Shown one piece after another: positions 9,231 to 18,475 of a stretch of 58,030 nucleotides of DNA. The stretch is from Prevotella aurantiaca JCM 15754 (GTDB taxonomy: Bacteria; Bacteroidota; Bacteroidia; Bacteroidales; Bacteroidaceae): contig NZ_BAKF01000017.1 of NCBI RefSeq assembly GCF_000614025.1, positions 1-58,030 on the forward strand, written 5' to 3'. Below the pieces are notes generated by a model. The model had not been told where the DNA came from and did not search any database. It saw only the letters and a list, made by a program, of their open reading frames with translations. Position numbers and translations under genes: made by a program. Within the stretch, counting starts at the first letter, position 1. The number at the start of each line of letters is the position of its first letter.

Positions 9231-9351
9231 AAGAAAATCTGAATAATCATGATCTTTATATTGAATTTATACTATACTTGTCGTAATGGAGTAAGGTCTT
9301 TAGGCTTTATTTGGGAGACAGTTCTTCTAGAACTTACATAACTTAAACTCC

Positions 9352-10326
9352 TTATAATAGCAAATCTAAAATCAATGGGAGATGGTCACTAAATCCACTG
9401 TTGTAGCGCATTCCATTATAGAAACGGTGCGGCTTTACTCCTCCATATTTTTTATCTTCTTCAAGTAGAAAAGGAGCATCATTTATTCTGCATTGTTGTA
9501 CTTTGGACACTAAATTATTACTTACAAGTATTTGGTCTAAGCTGCCCCATTCACCTCGGTAGCGATAAGTTCCTTTTGCTCCGTTCTTTCCTATTGCATA
9601 ACGTGATATGTTTTCCATTTCATGTTCATATATCTTCTGTAACGATTTATCGTCGGCATAGTCATTGAAGTCGCCCATTGCTATAATCTTGGCGTTTCTT
9701 TCAATTGATTTAATGGAGTCGATAGTATTACAAAGTTGTGTGGCAACGTGTATTCTGAAGGGTTCTGAATAAATAGTACCACCCGAACGACTTGGTGCGT
9801 GTACGAGAATTACGTGAAGTGTATCGCCATTAATCAATTCACCCATTACGTGCAGTATGTCGCGAGTAGGTTTCATATCTTTTAATGGTGGGATACGAAT
9901 GGTGTCGGCCTTTATTATTCGGAAGGAGAAAGGCGAGTAGAGTAGGGCGACATCTATACCACGTCTATCGTCGGAAGCAGTCATGATGTATTGGTAGCGT
10001 GCTTTACGTAATAGTGAACGTTGTGTAAGGTAAATCATTGTACTGTCGTTTTCTACTTCGCACAAACCTATTAAGTCAGGCAGATATGTCATTGCTGAAT
10101 CCTCGCCACAGGAAATAATGCCTTGTCCCACTTTGTTCAGCTTCTCCCAATATTTTGTGCGTGTCCAATGGCGTGGCGAGTTGGGTGTAAACTCCAAATC
10201 GTTTTTCTCTGAATCGTGTTCCGTGTCAAATAAGTTTTCTACGTTCCATTCTACTATACGTAAACGTTCTTGCGCCATTATTGTGCAAGGAAGAAGGCTA
10301 AGGAAAAGCAAATATATGTGTTTCAT
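9352..10326 (-). CDS. Exported endonuclease/exonuclease/phosphatase-family protein
   Basis: A 324-residue protein with a signal peptide (MKHIYLLFLSLLPCTIMAQ, cleavage after AQ) and all core EEP motifs: IVEWNVENLFD (metal-site Asn), IGLCEVEN (Glu), VHAPSRSGG, AMGDFNDY (Asp/Asn) and GFSDHLPLI (catalytic His). Family members cut nucleic acids or phosphoester head groups with Mg2+; secreted forms in Bacteroidota may scavenge nucleotides or phosphate. It is the last gene of a probable operon with the TPR protein and DAHP synthase, 17 bp behind the latter; the functional link is not obvious. The substrate is not predictable. Confidence 0.85.
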   Translation of the reverse strand: MKHIYLLFLSLLPCTIMAQERLRIVEWNVENLFDTEHDSEKNDLEFTPNSPRHWTRTKYWEKLNKVGQGIISCGEDSAMTYLPDLIGLCEVENDSTMIYLTQRSLLRKARYQYIMTASDDRRGIDVALLYSPFSFRIIKADTIRIPPLKDMKPTRDILHVMGELINGDTLHVILVHAPSRSGGTIYSEPFRIHVATQLCNTIDSIKSIERNAKIIAMGDFNDYADDKSLQKIYEHEMENISRYAIGKNGAKGTYRYRGEWGSLDQILVSNNLVSKVQQCRINDAPFLLEEDKKYGGVKPHRFYNGMRYNSGFSDHLPLILDLLL

Positions 10327-10343
10327 GGTTGGTTAGTAAGTTA

Positions 10344-11408
10344 TTAATTGAGAATAGTTAGCTGTTGCCGCACGCTTTCTTCGTGTATAATTTCGAGAAT
10401 GCGAGATGCAAATTTAGCATCTATTCCGCATGCGTTAGCCTGTTGCTTACACTTTTCTAACATTTCGTTATAGCGATCAGATTGTAAAACTGTCATGTTG
10501 TGTTCCTTTTTAAACTTACCAATCTCGCGACAAAGTTTGAAACGTTCGGCAAGTAAGTTTATAAGCGAACTATCCATTTCGTCTATTTGTGAGCGTAGTT
10601 GATGCAGTTCTTCGCTTGTTGTGTGTTTATCGCGTACGATGAGTTGCGAAAGAATAAGGTTTAATTGTTCGGGTGTTATTTGTTGTTCTGCATCGCTCCA
10701 TGCTTTGGTTGGATTACAGTGGGTTTCTATTATAAGTCCATCGGCGCCTAAATCAAGACCTTGTTGACAAAGTGGTGCAATAAGGTCGCGACGTCCGCCA
10801 ATGTGGCTGGGGTCGCAAATAATTGGTAAGTTGGGTATGCGGCGATGCAACTCGATGGGAATTTGCCACATCGGTAAGTTTCGGTATATTTTCTTTTCGT
10901 AACTCGAAAAGCCACGATGGATAACGCCCAATCGTTTTATACCTGCCTGATTCAAACGTTGCAGTGCACCAATCCATAGTTCAAGGTCAGGATTTACAGG
11001 GTTCTTAACCAAAACTGGAATATTCTTTACACCGCATAGTAAATCGGATAGGGCTTGTATGGCAAATGGATTGGTTGTGGTTCGTGCACCAATCCACAGT
11101 ATGTCTATATCGTATTTCAGAGCTAGCTCCACGTGTTCTGGTGTTGCCACTTCGGTAGCGATAAGCATACCTGTTTCATCTTTCACCCGTTTTAGCCAAG
11201 GCAGAGCTTTTTCGCCGTTGCCTTCAAAGCACCCAGGTTTGGTGCGTGGTTTCCAAACACCTGCACGGAATATCTTGCAGCCATTAGCTGAAAGTTGCTG
11301 AGCAGTATCCATTACCTGCTCTTCGGTTTCTGCAGAGCAAGGGCCTGCTATTATGATGGGTTGGTTGTCTTTATGTGGAAGTTCTAACGGTTGTAGTTCT
11401 AATTCCAT
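10344..11408 (-). CDS. Bifunctional DAHP synthase/chorismate mutase
   Basis: A 354-residue cytoplasmic enzyme joining two steps of aromatic amino acid synthesis. Residues 1-250 are a type I DAHP synthase of the KDO8PS-like subgroup: IIAGPCSAETEEQ, FRAGVWKPRTKPG, LWIGARTTTNPFA, KNPVNPDLELWIG, HRGFS and ICDPSHIGGRRD carry the substrate and metal ligands. Residues about 262-354 are an AroQ-type chorismate mutase (LRSQIDEMDSSLINLLAERF, IGKFKKEHNM). The first makes DAHP from PEP and erythrose-4-phosphate; the second converts chorismate to prephenate, and the fused domain often gives prephenate feedback control. It lies 32 bp behind a TPR gene and 17 bp before the EEP gene. Confidence 0.93.
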   Translation of the reverse strand: MELELQPLELPHKDNQPIIIAGPCSAETEEQVMDTAQQLSANGCKIFRAGVWKPRTKPGCFEGNGEKALPWLKRVKDETGMLIATEVATPEHVELALKYDIDILWIGARTTTNPFAIQALSDLLCGVKNIPVLVKNPVNPDLELWIGALQRLNQAGIKRLGVIHRGFSSYEKKIYRNLPMWQIPIELHRRIPNLPIICDPSHIGGRRDLIAPLCQQGLDLGADGLIIETHCNPTKAWSDAEQQITPEQLNLILSQLIVRDKHTTSEELHQLRSQIDEMDSSLINLLAERFKLCREIGKFKKEHNMTVLQSDRYNEMLEKCKQQANACGIDAKFASRILEIIHEESVRQQLTILN

Positions 11409-11440
11409 TATAATAATATGTTGTCCGTTATATTTTTGAA

Positions 11441-12307
11441 CTAAAAACCATACGGATTCATTTGTTTATACTTGTCATTGAGTTGTTTCTCAATGTTTTC
11501 TTCTGCATTTTCTTTACCATCTGTTGGCATCAGTTCTTCTGCTCTTTCGGCATCTTCTTTTGCTTTTACCTCGTTTCCTATTAAGGAATACATTTCGCTG
11601 CGTTCTTTAAATGCAGTGTATGAAAATGGGTTGGCATCAATGGCTTTTGTGAAATACTCTATTGCGTCATTGTTGCGATTGGCAGCTCGTTCTATTCTTG
11701 CTTTTAATAGTAGTACATCTTCGTTATCTTCTGTGTGTTCCAACAACCAATCAGCATCTGCTTCAGCTTCGCTTAGCTGCTGAGTGCGTAGATAGGTTTC
11801 TCCGCGTAGCAAATATGCGTTGCCTTGCTTGTTATCAATAGAGATGGCTTTTGTTGCCATCGCAATTGTATTCACGTCGTCGCCTTGTCCTTTGCATGCT
11901 TCGGCATATAGGTAGTGAGCTGTTGCATTTTCCGAATCTAAGAGAATAGCTTTTTCACAGGCTGTAGCCATTGCGCCATAGTTTTCCATCATAAAGGCTA
12001 TGTTTGCCATGCGAATAAATATTTGGACATTGTCGGGTTGCGCCTTACTTAATGTTTGTAGTTCTTCGTAAGCTTCCGAGAACATACCTTTCGATGTATA
12101 AACAATAGAAAGGTGGTCGTGAATTTCCAAGTCGTCTTTTATTTCCAATGCGTGTTTAAAGCATCTCACGGCATAATCTACCTCGCCAGTCTTCATAGCT
12201 CTGACGCCATCGTATTTCAATACATCGAAATCTTTTGCTTCGTTTTGTACTTTTATTTCTTCTTTGGTTTCTTCTTTGCCACCAAACAGCTTCTGAAAAA
12301 AGTTCAT
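11441..12307 (-). CDS. TPR-repeat protein
   Basis: A 288-residue protein built of tetratricopeptide repeats from about residue 30 to 270, recognisable from repeated A..Y..A.....P units (ATAHYLYAEACKGQGDDVN; AFKERSEMYSLIGNEVKAKE). The N-terminus MNFFQKLFGGKEETK has no clear signal peptide. TPR proteins act as protein-protein scaffolds; nothing here points to one partner. It is the first gene of a three-gene minus-strand unit with DAHP synthase/chorismate mutase. A start nine codons further upstream (12334) is possible; I prefer the internal ATG because the MNFFQKLFGG start is compact and the upstream codons are a Lys/Asn-rich run. Confidence 0.8.
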   Translation of the reverse strand: MNFFQKLFGGKEETKEEIKVQNEAKDFDVLKYDGVRAMKTGEVDYAVRCFKHALEIKDDLEIHDHLSIVYTSKGMFSEAYEELQTLSKAQPDNVQIFIRMANIAFMMENYGAMATACEKAILLDSENATAHYLYAEACKGQGDDVNTIAMATKAISIDNKQGNAYLLRGETYLRTQQLSEAEADADWLLEHTEDNEDVLLLKARIERAANRNNDAIEYFTKAIDANPFSYTAFKERSEMYSLIGNEVKAKEDAERAEELMPTDGKENAEENIEKQLNDKYKQMNPYGF

Positions 12308-12380
12308 ACGTGTTTTATTTTTATTTATGTTCAACGAAGGAACTAACCATCGTCTTCAACTCATTCGTTATTTATAATAT

Positions 12381-12411
12381 GCAAACTTACATATTTTTTT
12401 CGACATATCAA
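12381..12411 (-). promoter_or_regulatory. Predicted promoter of the TPR/DAHP synthase/EEP operon
   Basis: TTG (12411-12409), 19 bp, TAAGTTTGC (12389-12381) on the minus strand. Confidence 0.55.
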
Positions 12412-12416
12412 CCTGT

Positions 12417-12857
12417 TTACAGCACTTTCAATGTGTATTTAATGCAGACATAAAGCAACAGAGCGAGGCAGGGTAAAGTTGCCCAAAGTACAAGGTAGGG
12501 ATTTGTAATCATCAATATTTCTATTAGAACAAACATTAGAACAGTAATTACTTTCAGCCAACTGATGAGTTCTACTCCGATTTTCTCTTGCTCTTTCCGA
12601 CTGTGTTTCTTCGAGCTTGGAAAGTTGTAGAGTTGAGGATTTCTCTCCAACCACCACATCAACAGATAGATGAGCAAAGCGATAGCAGGGAGTATAAATA
12701 GTTCCCATTTGGAGCCATAGTTGTCCACTTCGCCGTGTATGTTTATGTGCAACGGAATGATTTCTACATTACTAAAACCAACAATAATGGCAAAAGAAAA
12801 GCCAATGCCTAAAGTTAAAATAGGAAGAACCTTTTTTATAATAATATTCAATATCAT
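12417..12857 (-). CDS. DUF1648-like integral membrane protein
   Basis: A 146-residue protein with about four hydrophobic segments (near 10-30, 50-68, 97-115 and 120-142). After the first one comes IIPLHINIHGEVDNYGSK, the P.H.N..G..D..G.K pattern that marks the DUF1648 family of small membrane proteins. In Firmicutes this domain occurs in SdpI-type immunity and signalling proteins, but short Bacteroidota versions are uncharacterised. It stands alone with its own -7 box and is followed by the TPR operon on the same strand. Function unknown. Confidence 0.75.
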   Translation of the reverse strand: MILNIIIKKVLPILTLGIGFSFAIIVGFSNVEIIPLHINIHGEVDNYGSKWELFILPAIALLIYLLMWWLERNPQLYNFPSSKKHSRKEQEKIGVELISWLKVITVLMFVLIEILMITNPYLVLWATLPCLALLLYVCIKYTLKVL

Positions 12858-12936
12858 AAGTTTATGGTTTTATGAAGATATTTTTCTAAGATTATTATCA
12901 GCAGTAATATTGTCTTTACCCTTGAAATAGGATATT

Positions 12937-12945
12937 GCAAAGATA
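12937..12945 (-). promoter_or_regulatory. Predicted -7 box of the DUF1648-like gene
   Basis: TATCTTTGC on the minus strand about 80 bp upstream of the start; no clear -33 element. Confidence 0.5.
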
Positions 12946-13112
12946 CGAATTTTAGTTGTAGCGATGGAATAATGATGCTGAAAGTTTTATTTTGTGGGAA
13001 GATAGCTGAATAATTATTGGGCGAAAGTTCAGTATGAGTCTACTTTTCTGATTGTAAAAAAAATATAATATTCGCGATTCTGTTAACATTTGATATTGAG
13101 GATAAATAGAAT

Positions 13113-13256
13113 AGCTCGCCAGCTATTTCAATGTCGTTCAGTACCTTTTTATATAAAGCTCAACTACTTTTTATTGATTGCTCAATACCTTTTTATAAAA
13201 AGCTGGCGAGCTTTTTATAATAAGTTCGCCAGCTTTTTGCAGTTTGCTCAATCACT
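13113..13256. repeat. Cluster of AGCTGGCGAGCT palindromes and CTTTTTAT direct repeats
   Basis: AGCTCGCCAGCT (13113-13124) recurs inverted at 13201-13212. AAAAAGCTGGCGA (13197-13209) forms a perfect 13-bp stem with TCGCCAGCTTTTT (13226-13238). Between them, units of the form (CT)CA-N(3-4)-CTTTTTAT repeat at about 13138, 13160, 13181 and, degenerate, 13248. The arrangement resembles a small REP-like or structured-RNA element. Confidence 0.6.
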
Positions 13257-13623
13257 TTTGCCTAAATATTCTATTACTTTTGTTTAAATTTGTAAGTTTT
13301 CTGCTCTTTTTGCGATTGTTTAATGTGTTATAAGTTGCACACTAACAATACGACTATCGTGTTACTTGCTGAATATCTGTACTTTATATATTGCACGTAA
13401 ATAGTTGCCTTTTTTGAGAGAGAGAATAAACTTATTTTAAAAAGTGGCCTTCCTGCCCATTTTTACGCTCTAAGAATTAACACTTTAAGAAAGTAAATTC
13501 ACCTTTTGTAACATTTAACGCTCAATATAAAAGCATATAGTTGTGAGATAGAAAATGAAAATTAAGGTTGCTTTATAAATCTGTGTTTTTCAATTTTCTT
13601 AAATAGGAAAGTATAGAAAAGAA

Positions 13624-13657
13624 AATCCCACTGACTCAATTTGTGAGCAGTGGGATT
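13624..13657 (-). terminator. Terminator of the hut operon
   Basis: AATCCCACTG (13624-13633) pairs with CAGTGGGATT (13648-13657), with a further CTCA/TGAG pairing inside. On the minus strand it is followed by TTCTTTTCT, directly behind hutI. Confidence 0.85.
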
Positions 13658-13666
13658 CTTATTAGT

Positions 13667-14911
13667 TTATAACGCATATTCTTCGCCATTAAGAAATACT
13701 TGGCGAATAATAGGTGTGGTGTATGCGTAAGGAATAAAGTCGATTGACGGAATCGGGTCGGTAATGTAGAAATTAGCCACCTTACCTATGGTGATAGAGC
13801 CGTACTCTTCGCTCAGTCCCATAGCATAAGCTGAGTTGATGGTTGCAGCATTGAGTGCTTCAGCTGGCATTAAACGCATTTTGATGCAGGCTAATGATAC
13901 GGCAAACTTCATATCGCCCGATGGTGTAGAACCTGGGTTGTAGTCGGAAGCTATTGCCATTGGGAGTCCTGCGTCAATCATCTTTCTGCCTGGTGCGAAT
14001 GGCATATTCAGGAAGAACGATGTTCCGGGCAAAGCGGTTGGCATAGTTTCAGCGTCTTTTAGCAGTTCTATATCGTGGTCGTCCATCGCTTCAAGGTGGT
14101 CTACGGAGAGGGCGTTGCATTCAACACCTACTTCAACACCGCCTGAAACAGCAAGTTCTTCGCCGTGAATTTTACCACGAAGACCGTATTTTGCACCCGC
14201 TTGGAGCAGGCGTCGCGTTTCGTCTGGAGTGAAGAAACCTTCGTCGCAGAACACGTCTATGAAGTCGGCAAGTCCTTCTTCTGCCACGGCAGGCAACATA
14301 TCGTTGATGATGTGGTCTACATATTCGGCTTGACGACCAGCATATTCGCGACCAACAGCGTGCGCACCAAGGAAGTTGGCGACGACCTTGACAGGAGCAG
14401 TTTCCTTTATGCGACGAATAACACGCAGCATCTTAAGCTCGTCTTTAAGATTCAAGCCGTAGCCACTCTTTATTTCCATCGCACCCGTACCTTTTCGAAT
14501 AACCTCGTCTACTCGCTTCATCGCCTGTTCGTAGAGTTCGTCTTCTGAAAGTTCGTGCAGGCGGTCGGCAGAATTGAGGATACCGCCACCACGCTTTGCA
14601 ATTTCTGCATAGCTTAAGCCACGGATTTTATCAACAAATTCGCCTTCTCGGCTGCCAGCATAAACAACGTGTGTGTGGGAATCGCAGAACGAAGGCATAA
14701 CGGTTCCGCCTTCAGCATCTACAACCAATGTGCTGCGTCCTACTTGTGGTGTGTCAATGCGTGGACCGTAAGAAACGATGCGACCATTCTCTACATAAAG
14801 GTAAGCGTTTTCAATGGTGTTTAGTTGGGACATTTCAGCCCCTCGCAGGCATCGTTTACCTTCGTGTCCGATGCCTGCCAGTATGCCGATATTTGTTACT
14901 AAGAGTTTCAT
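13667..14911 (-). CDS. hutI: Imidazolonepropionase
   Basis: A 414-residue amidohydrolase that opens 4-imidazolone-5-propionate to formiminoglutamate, step three of histidine breakdown. Metal and substrate motifs are intact: FCDSHTHVVYAGSR (metal His pair, about 80), EIKSGYG, NFLGAHA (metal His), KIHGEEL, SVDHLEAM and IASDYNPGS (metal Asp). Length is normal. The start ATG overlaps the hutH stop codon (ATGA), which indicates translational coupling at the end of the ftcD-hutU-hutH-hutI operon. A strong terminator follows within 10 bp of the stop. Confidence 0.96.
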   Translation of the reverse strand: MKLLVTNIGILAGIGHEGKRCLRGAEMSQLNTIENAYLYVENGRIVSYGPRIDTPQVGRSTLVVDAEGGTVMPSFCDSHTHVVYAGSREGEFVDKIRGLSYAEIAKRGGGILNSADRLHELSEDELYEQAMKRVDEVIRKGTGAMEIKSGYGLNLKDELKMLRVIRRIKETAPVKVVANFLGAHAVGREYAGRQAEYVDHIINDMLPAVAEEGLADFIDVFCDEGFFTPDETRRLLQAGAKYGLRGKIHGEELAVSGGVEVGVECNALSVDHLEAMDDHDIELLKDAETMPTALPGTSFFLNMPFAPGRKMIDAGLPMAIASDYNPGSTPSGDMKFAVSLACIKMRLMPAEALNAATINSAYAMGLSEEYGSITIGKVANFYITDPIPSIDFIPYAYTTPIIRQVFLNGEEYAL

Positions 14912-16383
14912 TTGCGGAGGAAATCTACTGACTTAGCAATGTGTGGTGCCATGAATTGGTCGTTTTCAACGAATGGCACATCCTTACGATAAGCCTCGAA
15001 GATAGCTTCGATGGCAGGAGAAGACTTCAATGGGCGACGGAATTCGAGTGCCTGTGCTGCATTAAAAAGCTCAATAGCAAGTACACGTTCAGTGTTCAGC
15101 ACTACTTGATAGAGCTTTGTAGCTGCGTTTGCACCCATGCTGACATGGTCTTCCTGTCCTTGTGATGAAGGAATGCTGTCGGCAGAAGCAGGTGTACAGT
15201 ACATCTTGCTCTGGCTAACGATAGAAGCAGCAGTGTATTGTGGAATCATGAAACCGCTGTTCACGCCAGGTTTAGCTACCAAGAAACTTGGAAGGTCGCG
15301 TGTGCCAGATACGAGTTTGTAGATACGACGCTCTGAAATGTTGCTGAGTTCGCAAAGTGCAATGGCAAGAAAGTCCATTGGTTGTGCGATAGGTTCTCCG
15401 TGGAAGTTGCCCGCAGAAATAACAAGGTCTTCGTCTGGACAAACAGTAGGGTTGTCGGTAGCTGCATTTACTTCAATGTCAATTACAGACTTCACATAAC
15501 GAATTGTATCTTTTGATGCACCGTGAACCTGTGGCATACAACGGAAAGAGTAAGGGTCTTGCACGTTTACTTTTGGTTGTTTAATGAGTTCACTGCCTTC
15601 GAGCAACTCACGAATACGAGCAGCTGTTTCAATTTGTCCTTGGTGAGGACGAACAGCGTGTACCGCATGAGTGAATGGTTCAATACGACCATCGTAAGCT
15701 TCGAGCGACATCGCACCAATCTTGTCTGCCCAATCGCTCAGTCGCTGTGCTTGGAGTAAGCACCAAACAGCAAATGAGTTCATATTCTGTGTACCATTGA
15801 GCAATGCCAAACCTTCTTTTGATACAAGCTGGATAGGTTGCCAATTCATCTTCTTCAGCATTTCCTCTCCAGAAATAACTTCACCGTTCATTTCTACACT
15901 GCCGATACCCAAGAGTGGTAAGCATAGGTGAGCCAATGGAACGAGGTCGCCCGATGCACCGAGCGAGCCTTGCATATAAACAACAGGGTAAATATCGTTG
16001 TTGAAGAAATCAATCAAACGCTCTACAGTTACCAGTTGGCAAGCTGAGAAGCCATAGCTTAGCGACTGAATCTTGAGCAGCAACATAATCTTTACGATTT
16101 CGTTTGGCACGCGGTCGCCAACACCACAGGCGTGCGACATCATAAGGTTCTTCTGAAGGTCAGAGAGTTGTTGCTTATCGATAGAGATTTTGCACAACGA
16201 ACCAAATCCAGTTGTTACACCATAGATAGGTTTGTCTGATGATTCAATCTTCTTGTCCAAGTATTCACGGCAACGAACAATGCGGTTACGTGCGTCATCA
16301 GAAAGTTCGAGTTTAATGTTGTTTTCAATGATTTCACCAATTCTTTCAATAGAGAGGTGTTCTGCACTTATCTTATGTGTCAT
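14908..16383 (-). CDS. hutH: Histidine ammonia-lyase
   Basis: A 491-residue cytoplasmic lyase converting L-histidine to urocanate and ammonia, the first step of the pathway. The electrophilic MIO cofactor forms from the Ala-Ser-Gly at residues 143-145 within GSLGASGDLVPLAHL. Other family signatures are YGVTTGFGSL (about 54-63), LLNGTQNMNSFA, QDPYSFRCMPQVHGA and SSQGQEDHVSMGANA. Length is typical. It is third in the operon, 82 bp behind hutU; that gap holds a stable hairpin (16422-16456). The stop overlaps the hutI start. Confidence 0.97.
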   Translation of the reverse strand: MTHKISAEHLSIERIGEIIENNIKLELSDDARNRIVRCREYLDKKIESSDKPIYGVTTGFGSLCKISIDKQQLSDLQKNLMMSHACGVGDRVPNEIVKIMLLLKIQSLSYGFSACQLVTVERLIDFFNNDIYPVVYMQGSLGASGDLVPLAHLCLPLLGIGSVEMNGEVISGEEMLKKMNWQPIQLVSKEGLALLNGTQNMNSFAVWCLLQAQRLSDWADKIGAMSLEAYDGRIEPFTHAVHAVRPHQGQIETAARIRELLEGSELIKQPKVNVQDPYSFRCMPQVHGASKDTIRYVKSVIDIEVNAATDNPTVCPDEDLVISAGNFHGEPIAQPMDFLAIALCELSNISERRIYKLVSGTRDLPSFLVAKPGVNSGFMIPQYTAASIVSQSKMYCTPASADSIPSSQGQEDHVSMGANAATKLYQVVLNTERVLAIELFNAAQALEFRRPLKSSPAIEAIFEAYRKDVPFVENDQFMAPHIAKSVDFLRK

Positions 16384-16421
16384 AATTGTATTTAAAAGTT
16401 AACTTGTTTCTTTAAAATGAA

Positions 16422-16456
16422 TATTCACAGATAAGGATATGCCTTATCTGTGAATA
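16422..16456 (-). promoter_or_regulatory. Intra-operon hairpin between hutU and hutH
   Basis: TATTCACAGATAAGG (16422-16436) pairs perfectly with CCTTATCTGTGAATA (16442-16456), a 15-bp stem with a 5-nt loop. On the minus strand the following bases are not a clean U-run, so it looks more like a processing or stability element, or an attenuator, than a full terminator. Confidence 0.7.
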
Positions 16457-16465
16457 CGTTTGTTT

Positions 16466-18462
16466 TTACTTGTATGCTTCGTTGATAATATCGTCATCAA
16501 CAAAGTTTGGAAGTGTTACGGTTAAACCCGGTGTACGTTCCATTTCACGCTTAATGGCGTCAATAGAGCCTTATTGCGTGCCCAACTGCGACGAGAAATA
16601 CCATTGTTCACGTCCCAAAGGAGCATTTGACGGATGTGGCGGTCTGAATCTTCACCACCATCGATAACCATACCGAAGCCACCGTTGATAACTTCGCCCC
16701 AGCCTACGCCGCCACCATTATGAATTGAAACCCATGTTGCGCCACGGAAAGAATCACCAATAACATTGTGAACAGCCATATCAGCACAGAACTGTGAACC
16801 GTCGTAGATGTTGCTTGTCTCGCGGAATGGAGAGTCAGTACCTGATACGTCGTGATGGTCGCGACCCAAAACTACTGGGCGACTGATTTCACCTCGTTTG
16901 ATAGCTTCGTTGAATGCTAAGGCAATCTTTGTACGACCTTCCGAGTCAGCGTAGAGAATACGAGCCTGTGAACCTACAACGAGCTTATTCTTGCCTGCTT
17001 CCTTAATCCAGTGGATATTGTCGTCCAATTGTCCGATGATGTCGGGAGTTGCAGTCTTGCGTATTTCTTCGAGAACTTCTGTTGCGATACGGTCGGTTGT
17101 CTCCAAGTCTTTAGGATCGCCAGATGAGCAAACCCAACGGAAAGGACCGAAACCATAGTCGAAGAACATAGGTCCCATGATGTCTTGAACGTATGATGGA
17201 TAACGGAATTTACCGTTCTCGCCCATAATATCAGCACCTGCACGGCTTGATTCCAATAGGAAGGCGTTACCGTAATCGAAGAAGTACATACCGTCGGCAG
17301 TGAGTTTGTTGATAGCTGCAACTTGACGACGCAAAGACTCTTGTACTTTTTTCTTGAACAATTCAGGCTCTTCTGCCATCATACGGTTGCTTTCTTCCAA
17401 CGAAACACCTACTGGATAGTAGCCTCCAGCCCAAGGATTGTGGAGTGAAGTCTGGTCAGAACCAAGATCTACGTGGATATTTTCTTCTGCTAAACGTTCC
17501 CAAAGGTCTACCACGTTGCCTACGTATGCCATTGAAACCACACGTTTTTCTTCAACAGCCTTGCGAATTGCAGGAATAAGCTCGTCGAGGTTTTCATGCA
17601 ATTCATCTACCCAACCTTGCTCATGACGCTTGCGAGCAGCCAATGGATTGATTTCTGCTGTTACGCTAACAACGCCTGCAATATTACCGGCTTTAGGCTG
17701 TGCACCTGACATACCGCCAAGACCAGCTGTAACAAACAACTTCATATTGTCGCCACCAACTTTGCGTGCAGCATTCAATACTGTAATTGTTGTTCCGTGA
17801 ACAATGCCCTGTGGACCAATATACATATATGAGCCAGCTGTCATCTGACCATACTGACTTACGCCTAGTGCGTTGTCGCGTTCCCAATCGTCAGGTTTAG
17901 AGTAATTAGGAATTACCATACCATTGGTAACAACTACACGTGGTGCATTCTTGTGTGATGGGAAAAGACCGAGTGGGTGGCCAGAATACATAACGAGTGT
18001 TTGCTCGTCGGTCATTTCGCTCAAGTATTTCATAACTAAACGATATTGTGCCCAGTTTTGGAAAACAGCACCGTTACCACCGTATGTAATCAATTCGTGA
18101 GGATGTTGAGCTACAGCCTTGTCGAGGTTGTTCTGAATCATCATCATAATAGCAGCTGCCTGTTGCGATTTGTGTGGATATTCGTCAATAGGCCGAGCGT
18201 ACATTTCGTATGTAGGGCGGAAACGATACATATATATACGTCCGTATGTTTCTAACTCGTTAGCAAATTCTGGTGCCAGAGTTGCGTGGAATTTCTTTGG
18301 GAAATAGCGCAATGCATTGCGAAGTGCAAGTTTCTTTTCCTCTGCTGTAAGAATATCCTTGCGCTTTGGAGCGTGGTTAATAGATGTGTCGTATATTTGA
18401 GGCTCTGGAAGTGTCTCATGTATGCCAGCACGAATATCTGCTATAAATTGTTCTTTAGTCAT
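16466..18462 (-). CDS. hutU: Urocanate hydratase, frameshifted near its 3' end
   Basis: Urocanase adds water to urocanate to give imidazolonepropionate using tightly bound NAD+. Visible signatures include VTYGG-like ITYGGNGAVFQNWAQYR, GGMSGAQPKAGNIAG, DQTSLHNPWAGGY, FRWVCSSGDPKDL (active-site Cys region) and SIHNGGGVGWGE. The frame breaks near 16571: after SRRSWARNK the reading becomes ALLTPLSVKW and stops at 16522. One added G restores GSIDAIKREMERTPGL and TVTLPNFVDDDIINEAYK, ending with TAA at 16468-16466, about 665 residues and normal for the family. It starts 13 bp after ftcD. The active-site part is unaffected by the shift, and the missing base is probably a sequence error. Confidence 0.94.
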
Positions 18463-18475
18463 TTTATTATATCTT

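Larger units (their letters stand above)
12858..13666. other. Intergenic region with short palindromic repeats
   Basis: About 800 bp without a convincing gene. It contains the -7 box at 12937, a cluster of short direct and inverted repeats at 13113-13256 and the terminator of the hut operon at 13624-13657. The section 13290-13600 shows nothing I can name. Confidence 0.65.

Noticed and set aside
14165..14548. 127-codon plus-strand open frame inside hutI
   Set aside because: Antisense to conserved hutI motifs; no independent support.
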